Positions 60,289 to 64,000 of a DNA stretch of 64,000 nucleotides are shown here, in pieces. The notes beneath the pieces are model-generated. The model ran no database searches. It saw nothing but the letters and a program-made list of their open reading frames with translations, and was not told the DNA's origin. Location of the stretch: positions 1,612,001 to 1,676,000 of the forward strand of contig NZ_CP044523.1 of the NCBI RefSeq assembly GCF_008831545.1, in the 5' to 3' direction. Position 1 is the first letter of the stretch, and each line of letters begins with the position of its first letter. The stretch is from Halorussus halophilus. Lineage in GTDB: Archaea; Halobacteriota; Halobacteria; Halobacteriales; Haladaptataceae. Position numbers and translations under genes: made by a program.

Positions 60289-62064
60289 ATGAAGGTCCGC
60301 ATCAGCGACGGGGCGACCGACGAGGAAGCCTCGGCCATCGCGGAGGCACTCGCCCAACACGTCCACGACGAGGTCGAAGTGTACGTGGGCGACGGCGACG
60401 TACCGGCCGTCGTTCGAGAGGGTCCCGCTCCTGCCGCGGGAACAGAGTCGGCAAGCAAATCGGCCCCGGAGACCGAAGACGAGTACGGTCCCACGGAGCG
60501 CGAGGAGTCGCTCTGGGACGAAATCGAGGAAATCGAACTCGGTGGTCCCGAGAAGTACAAAGAGCGACTTGGCGAGAAGGGGAAACTGTTCGTCCGCGAC
60601 CGACTCGACCTCTGGTTCGGGGAGGACGGCATGCTGTTCGAGGACGGCAAGTTCGCCAACTTCGACGAGTGGCACCCGGACAGTCCGGAAGTTTCCGAGG
60701 ACAACGACGACCGACTGCCCGGCGACGGCCTCCTGACGGGTGCGGCAGAGTTCGAGGGCCGTGACCTCCACTTCATGGCGAACGACTTCACCGTGAAAGC
60801 TGGCTCGATGGCCGAGAAGGGCGTCGAGAAGTTCCTCCGGATGCAACAGCGCGCGCTCAAGTCGGGCAAGCCAGTCCTCTATCTGATGGACTCCTCCGGT
60901 GGCCGAATCGACCAGCAGACCGGCTTCTTCGCCAACCGCGAGGGCATCGGCAAGTACTACTACAACCACTCGATGCTCTCCGGAAGAGTCCCCCAGATTT
61001 GTGTCCTCTACGGGCCGTGTATCGCTGGCGCGGCGTACACCCCGGTGTTCGCCGACTTCACCATCATGGTCGAAGGCATGTCCGCGATGGCAATCGCCAG
61101 TCCGCGGATGGTCCAGATGGTCACCGGCGAGGACATCGACATGCAGGACCTCGGCGGTGCGCACGTCCACGCAGAGGAGTCCGGAAGCGCGGACCTCGTC
61201 GCCGAAGACGAGGAACACGCCCGTGAACTCGTGGCGAATCTGATCTCGTACCTGCCGGACAACGCCGACGAGAAACCGCCCGTCACGGACGGGAAAGCAC
61301 CAGCGAAGTCGCCCGAGGGAATTGACGGCGTGATTCCGGAAGCTCCGAACAAGGGCTACGACATGAACGAAGTCATCGAGCGCGTGGTGGACGACGGCTC
61401 GCACTTCGAACTCAAGCCGAACTACGGTGGGGAGATCATCACGTCGTTCGCCCGCATCGACGGCCGTCCGGTCGGCATCGTCGCCAACCAGCCAGCACAG
61501 CGCGCGGGTGCCATCTTCCCAGACGCCGCAGAGAAGGCCGCAGAGTTCATCTGGACCTGCGACGCCTACGACGTGCCACTGCTCTACCTCTGTGACACGC
61601 CGGGCTTCATGGCCGGGTCGCAGGTCGAGAAGGACGCAATCTTGGAGAAAGGCAAGAAGTTCATCTACGCCACTTCCTCGGCGACGGTACCGAAACAGAC
61701 CGTCGTCGTCCGGAAAGCCTACGGCGCGGGCATCTACGCGATGGGTGGTCCTGCCTACGACCCCGAGAGCGTCATCGGGCTTCCGTCGGGTGAAATCGGC
61801 ATCATGGGTCCGGAGGCGGCTATCAACGCAGTTTACGCGCGAAAGCTCTCCGAAATCGAGGACGAAGACGAGCGCGCCGAACGCGAGGCCGAACTCCGCG
61901 AGGAGTACCGCGAGGACATCGACATCCACCGCATGGCGAGCGAAGTGGTCGTGGACGACGTGGTGCCGCCGAGTACGCTCCGCAAAGAACTGGAGAACCG
62001 ATTCGAGTTCTACGCGGGCGTCGAGAAGGACCTGCCTGACAAGAAGCACGGGACGATTCTCTGA
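60289..62064 (+). CDS. Acyl-CoA carboxylase beta subunit with extra N-terminal segment
   Basis: A 591-residue carboxyltransferase subunit of a biotin-dependent propionyl/acetyl-CoA-type carboxylase. The two crotonase-fold halves are clear: LYLMDSSGGRIDQQTGFFAN, CIAGAAYTPVFAD, then LYLCDTPGFMAGSQVEKDAI and KAYGAGIYAMGGPAYDP. Residues 1-60 add a segment, VRISDGATDEEASAIAEALA, that looks like a small epsilon-type (PccX-like) subunit fused in front, joined by an acidic linker. The biotin carboxylase subunit is not in the window. Confidence 0.88.
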   Translation: MKVRISDGATDEEASAIAEALAQHVHDEVEVYVGDGDVPAVVREGPAPAAGTESASKSAPETEDEYGPTEREESLWDEIEEIELGGPEKYKERLGEKGKLFVRDRLDLWFGEDGMLFEDGKFANFDEWHPDSPEVSEDNDDRLPGDGLLTGAAEFEGRDLHFMANDFTVKAGSMAEKGVEKFLRMQQRALKSGKPVLYLMDSSGGRIDQQTGFFANREGIGKYYYNHSMLSGRVPQICVLYGPCIAGAAYTPVFADFTIMVEGMSAMAIASPRMVQMVTGEDIDMQDLGGAHVHAEESGSADLVAEDEEHARELVANLISYLPDNADEKPPVTDGKAPAKSPEGIDGVIPEAPNKGYDMNEVIERVVDDGSHFELKPNYGGEIITSFARIDGRPVGIVANQPAQRAGAIFPDAAEKAAEFIWTCDAYDVPLLYLCDTPGFMAGSQVEKDAILEKGKKFIYATSSATVPKQTVVVRKAYGAGIYAMGGPAYDPESVIGLPSGEIGIMGPEAAINAVYARKLSEIEDEDERAEREAELREEYREDIDIHRMASEVVVDDVVPPSTLRKELENRFEFYAGVEKDLPDKKHGTIL

Positions 62065-62073
62065 AGACCGTCA

Positions 62074-62088
62074 GGAACAGTCTGTTCC
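62074..62088. terminator. Palindrome just after the carboxylase gene
   Basis: ggaacag-t-ctgttcc is a perfect 7-base inverted repeat with a single central base, starting 10 bases after the stop at 62064 and followed by agtttacc. It could be a terminator-associated structure or a protein-binding site; the short centre favours the latter. Confidence 0.35.
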
Positions 62089-62294
62089 AGTTTACCGTCC
62101 CTGTAATCAGGTATTTCGGCCGATAGACGGGTCCTCTGTTCAGTTTTCACCCACTCCGCTACACGTTGGTGAAACGAACTAGCAGACCGATTAATCTCCC
62201 GCGTCGAAGGCTAAGGAGCCCTATAACAATACACCGAGCTATCCTCTGTGGAGACGTGACGAGGCGCAGTCGAGCGCCAGCACGGAACTCCATC

Positions 62295-62666
62295 ATGAGC
62301 ACGGACGGACAACCATCGCTGATTCGCAGTAAGGTAACGCACGCGTTCCCGGACACCGCCGGGACCCTCGGTAGCTGGGAGCGCGCCCTATGGGCACTCG
62401 TCGCCGTCGCACTCGTCGGGGACTTGGTGACGACCTACTACGGACTGAAAGTCGGACTGACAGAGTCGAACCCGGTCGCCCGCGCCGCAATGCACCAGTT
62501 CGGCTTCGCCGCGATGGGGGCACTGAAACTGTTCGCAATCGGCGTCGGACTGCTCTGTCGGCAACTGCTCCCCGAACGCTACGTCCTGCTCGTCCCTGCG
62601 GGACTCGCCGTGCCGTGGATGGCGGCCGTATTCATCAACCTCTCGCTGGTCACGATGGTTGTCTGA
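62295..62666 (+). CDS. Small membrane protein (DUF5658-like)
   Basis: A 123-residue protein with about three membrane helices. ALVAVALVGDLVTTYYGLKV, then GLTESNPVARA, is the DUF5658 pattern (D-x-x-TT, then ESNP). The ATG at 62295 is used. The upstream gap of 230 bases contains TATA-like ctataacaata at about 62221-62231, giving a leader of about 45 bases. Function unknown. Confidence 0.8.
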   Translation: MSTDGQPSLIRSKVTHAFPDTAGTLGSWERALWALVAVALVGDLVTTYYGLKVGLTESNPVARAAMHQFGFAAMGALKLFAIGVGLLCRQLLPERYVLLVPAGLAVPWMAAVFINLSLVTMVV

Positions 62667-62682
62667 ACCAACCGTTTTCTGC

Positions 62683-62794
62683 GTCGGGTGGCCAGCGCGC
62701 TTGCGTGCTCGGCCACCGCTCCTTGAAAAACGTCGATGAAAAAATGGACGCAGAGAAATCCGCACGCTTTGCGCGCGGATTTCTCGCGTCTTCT
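62683..62794 (-). repeat. Structured intergenic repeat, double-hairpin 3' module, copy C (inverted)
   Basis: Read on the minus strand, it matches 27490-27600 along its whole length (112 against 111 bases). Hairpin 1 has stem gagaaatccgc/gcggatttctc (62753-62785 on the plus strand). Hairpin 2 has ggtggcc/ggccacc (62687-62717). T-rich ccatttttt separates them in the same way. The stems differ from copy A yet pair. It lies between convergent genes. Confidence 0.75.
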
Positions 62795-62861
62795 GATACT
62801 TGTGAGACTACCACAGTCGGCGCGCCAGCGGCGCCGAACCGCATGACCCCAACTCGACTGG

Positions 62862-63329
62862 CTACTGATTTTCCTGCTTCAGCGACAGCACCGTCCGCTC
62901 GAACTCGCAGACGAGGGTTTCGTCCTCGTCACCGCCGTTCACTTTGAACGCCTCGACTCTCATCGTCACGATGCCGCGCTCGCCGTCGCTGGTCTCGCGT
63001 TTGTCCGTGACCGTCGATTGGGCGCGGATGGTGTCGCCGTGGAACACCGGGTTCGGATGCTCTACGTCGTCGTAGCTGAGGTTGGCGACGATAGTGCCGT
63101 CCGTCGTGTCGGGAATCGAGACGCCGACGGCGAGGCTCATCGTGAGGAGTCCGTTGACCAGTCGCTCGCCGAACTGCGTGTCCTCGGCGAACGCCGCGTC
63201 GAGGTGGAGCGGTTGCTGGTTCATCGTCATGTCGCAGAACTGCTGGTTGTCCGACTCGCTGATAGTTCGGCGTTTCTCGTGTTCGATAGTCTGGCCGACT
63301 TCGAACTCCTCGTAGTAGAGGCCACTCAT
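62862..63329 (-). CDS. MaoC-family hotdog dehydratase
   Basis: A 155-residue hotdog-fold protein. YYEEFEVGQTIEHEKRRTIS leads to the hydratase-like motif FCDMTMNQQPLHLDAAFAED (about 32-51). The usual Asp before the PxH pair appears as Asn-Gln, as in a distinct MaoC subgroup. Likely an enoyl-CoA or mesaconyl-type hydratase or dehydratase, consistent with the neighbouring acyl-CoA carboxylase and the beta-oxidation-type genes. It is transcribed alone. Confidence 0.83.
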   Translation of the reverse strand: MSGLYYEEFEVGQTIEHEKRRTISESDNQQFCDMTMNQQPLHLDAAFAEDTQFGERLVNGLLTMSLAVGVSIPDTTDGTIVANLSYDDVEHPNPVFHGDTIRAQSTVTDKRETSDGERGIVTMRVEAFKVNGGDEDETLVCEFERTVLSLKQENQ

Positions 63330-63491
63330 GGCCGAGACGACGTTCCGGGTGGCAAAAAACCCCGCCGATTCGGGGACGACAGGGACTGTTTGAGTTCGTT
63401 ATCAGCGTTGAAATCCGGCGTTATGCCACCCATAACAAAGCGTATTTGCTGACTAACTGTGCTTGCAGTCAGACACAGTCGAGATTTACAC

Positions 63492-64000
63492 ATGTCTAAG
63501 GACGCAACCCGGTTCGAGTGGGCGACGCCACAGGGGGAATGTGAGCGCGCTGGCTCTGCCACCGGACACGAAGCGGTCGAGTCACCGTGGGGCGAGACGC
63601 CCTCGGCCGGAGGTCTGTCGAACGCCCGCGAAGAAGTATCGTCGCGGTCGCGTTCGACCACTGTCAGCGACGCCCACTCTGGGTCGTCCGAAGACGATAG
63701 AATCCGCTGGCGTTTCCGAGCCGACGGTCCTATCGAGACCGAACCGACGGTCGATTCGGGGACCCTGTACCTCGGCTGTGCGGACGGCTGCACGTACGCC
63801 CTCGACGCCGACGACGGAACGACTCGCTGGACGTTCCACTCGGGCGGCCGCGTGACCGCCCCGACCGTGGGGGACGAAGTCGCGTACGTCGGAACGAACG
63901 CCGGAACGCTGTTCGCAATCGATACCGGGACGGGAGACGAACGCTGGCGATACCACGCGCCCGACGCCATCGAGGCTTCGCCGGTCGCCGACGAGGAAGC
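63492..64000 (+). CDS. PQQ-binding-like beta-propeller protein (3' partial)
   Basis: ATG at 63492 opens a frame that runs off the window (169 codons seen). After a charged, disordered head of about 70 residues, WD-like propeller blades of the PQQ/BamB type appear: IRWRFRADGPIETEPTVDSG, LYLGCADGCTYALDADDGTT, RWTFHSGGRVTAPTVGDE and YVGTNAGTLFAIDTGTGDER. No signal peptide is visible, so it may be cytoplasmic. A different-frame ORF over this region (63463-63855) is a shadow. Confidence 0.78.
   Translation, partial: MSKDATRFEWATPQGECERAGSATGHEAVESPWGETPSAGGLSNAREEVSSRSRSTTVSDAHSGSSEDDRIRWRFRADGPIETEPTVDSGTLYLGCADGCTYALDADDGTTRWTFHSGGRVTAPTVGDEVAYVGTNAGTLFAIDTGTGDERWRYHAPDAIEASPVADEE

Noticed and set aside
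60217-62049. Minus-strand ORF of 610 codons opposite the carboxylase gene
   Set aside because: Shadow of the carboxylase beta subunit; the plus strand has clear family motifs.
63463-63855. Plus-strand ORF of 130 codons near the window end
   Set aside because: A shadow frame of the beta-propeller gene that starts at 63492 and runs off the window.

Overview
The window is a gap-free stretch of haloarchaeal (class Halobacteria) chromosome. The evidence is high GC with AT-rich promoter islands, strongly acidic proteins, TATA boxes 25-30 bases before leaderless starts, ATGA/GTGA overlaps between operon genes, and lineage-typical families: DUF7344 and Bat-type HTH proteins, HalOD1, aMBF1, a PhoU protein with an AbrB-like head, and archaetidylserine decarboxylase. 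I cannot name the genus; a Haladaptatus/Halorussus-type organism is a guess. No rRNA, tRNA, CRISPR array, insertion sequence or replication origin was found.

Layout. 1-8.4 kb: a Gln-rich protein cut by the window edge, a 24-bp tandem repeat, an ATP-NAD kinase-like protein, a PhoU-type regulator, a two-domain LEA protein and small conserved proteins, and an SRPBCC/nitrilase-type pair. 8.7-17.2 kb: tpiA, a Bat-type HTH, aMBF1, the overlapping hisC/adenylate-kinase-like/CDP-alcohol transferase operon, a second Gln-rich protein, an F420-dependent oxidoreductase, and a DsbA-like lipoprotein coupled to a membrane protein. 17.4-25.8 kb: a DUF4349 lipoprotein, a two-gene GMC/gluconate-2-dehydrogenase-type oxidoreductase behind a DtxR-like palindrome, and a 1329-residue multi-PAS Bat-type regulator followed by HalOD1 and DUF7331-like genes. 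25.9-29.4 kb: metal-dependent hydrolase, OsmC, archaetidylserine decarboxylase and small proteins. 29.5-38.2 kb: the branched-chain amino acid cluster ilvB-ilvN-ilvC-(small ORF)-leuC-leuD-leuB, with leuA upstream on the same strand; leuA carries an apparent one-base frameshift near its start.

38.8-47.4 kb is the most unusual part. Two paralogous proteins of about 700 residues each carry a C-terminal CHAT (caspase-like) domain with His and Cys in place. Each is followed, tail to tail and within 1-10 bases, by an unlisted 44-codon gene for a small hydrophobic peptide; the two peptides are paralogous too. A DUF7504-like gene lies directly upstream of the first CHAT gene. This duplicated protease-plus-micropeptide cassette is the best candidate for an undescribed system.

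47.4-64 kb is mostly metabolic: methyltransferase, VOC proteins, acyl-CoA dehydrogenase, an MFS transporter with a divergent HTH gene, squalene/phytoene synthase, 3-hydroxyacyl-CoA dehydrogenase, isochorismatase and YcgG-type genes, archaeal class I aldolase with FBPase (gluconeogenesis), EamA transporter, an acyl-CoA carboxylase beta subunit with an extra N-terminal segment, MaoC hydratase, and a PQQ-type beta-propeller gene cut by the window end.

Intergenic space holds a structured repeat family seen three times (27.36-27.60, 38.41-38.61 and 62.68-62.79 kb). Two copies share a double-hairpin module whose stems differ in sequence yet still pair.
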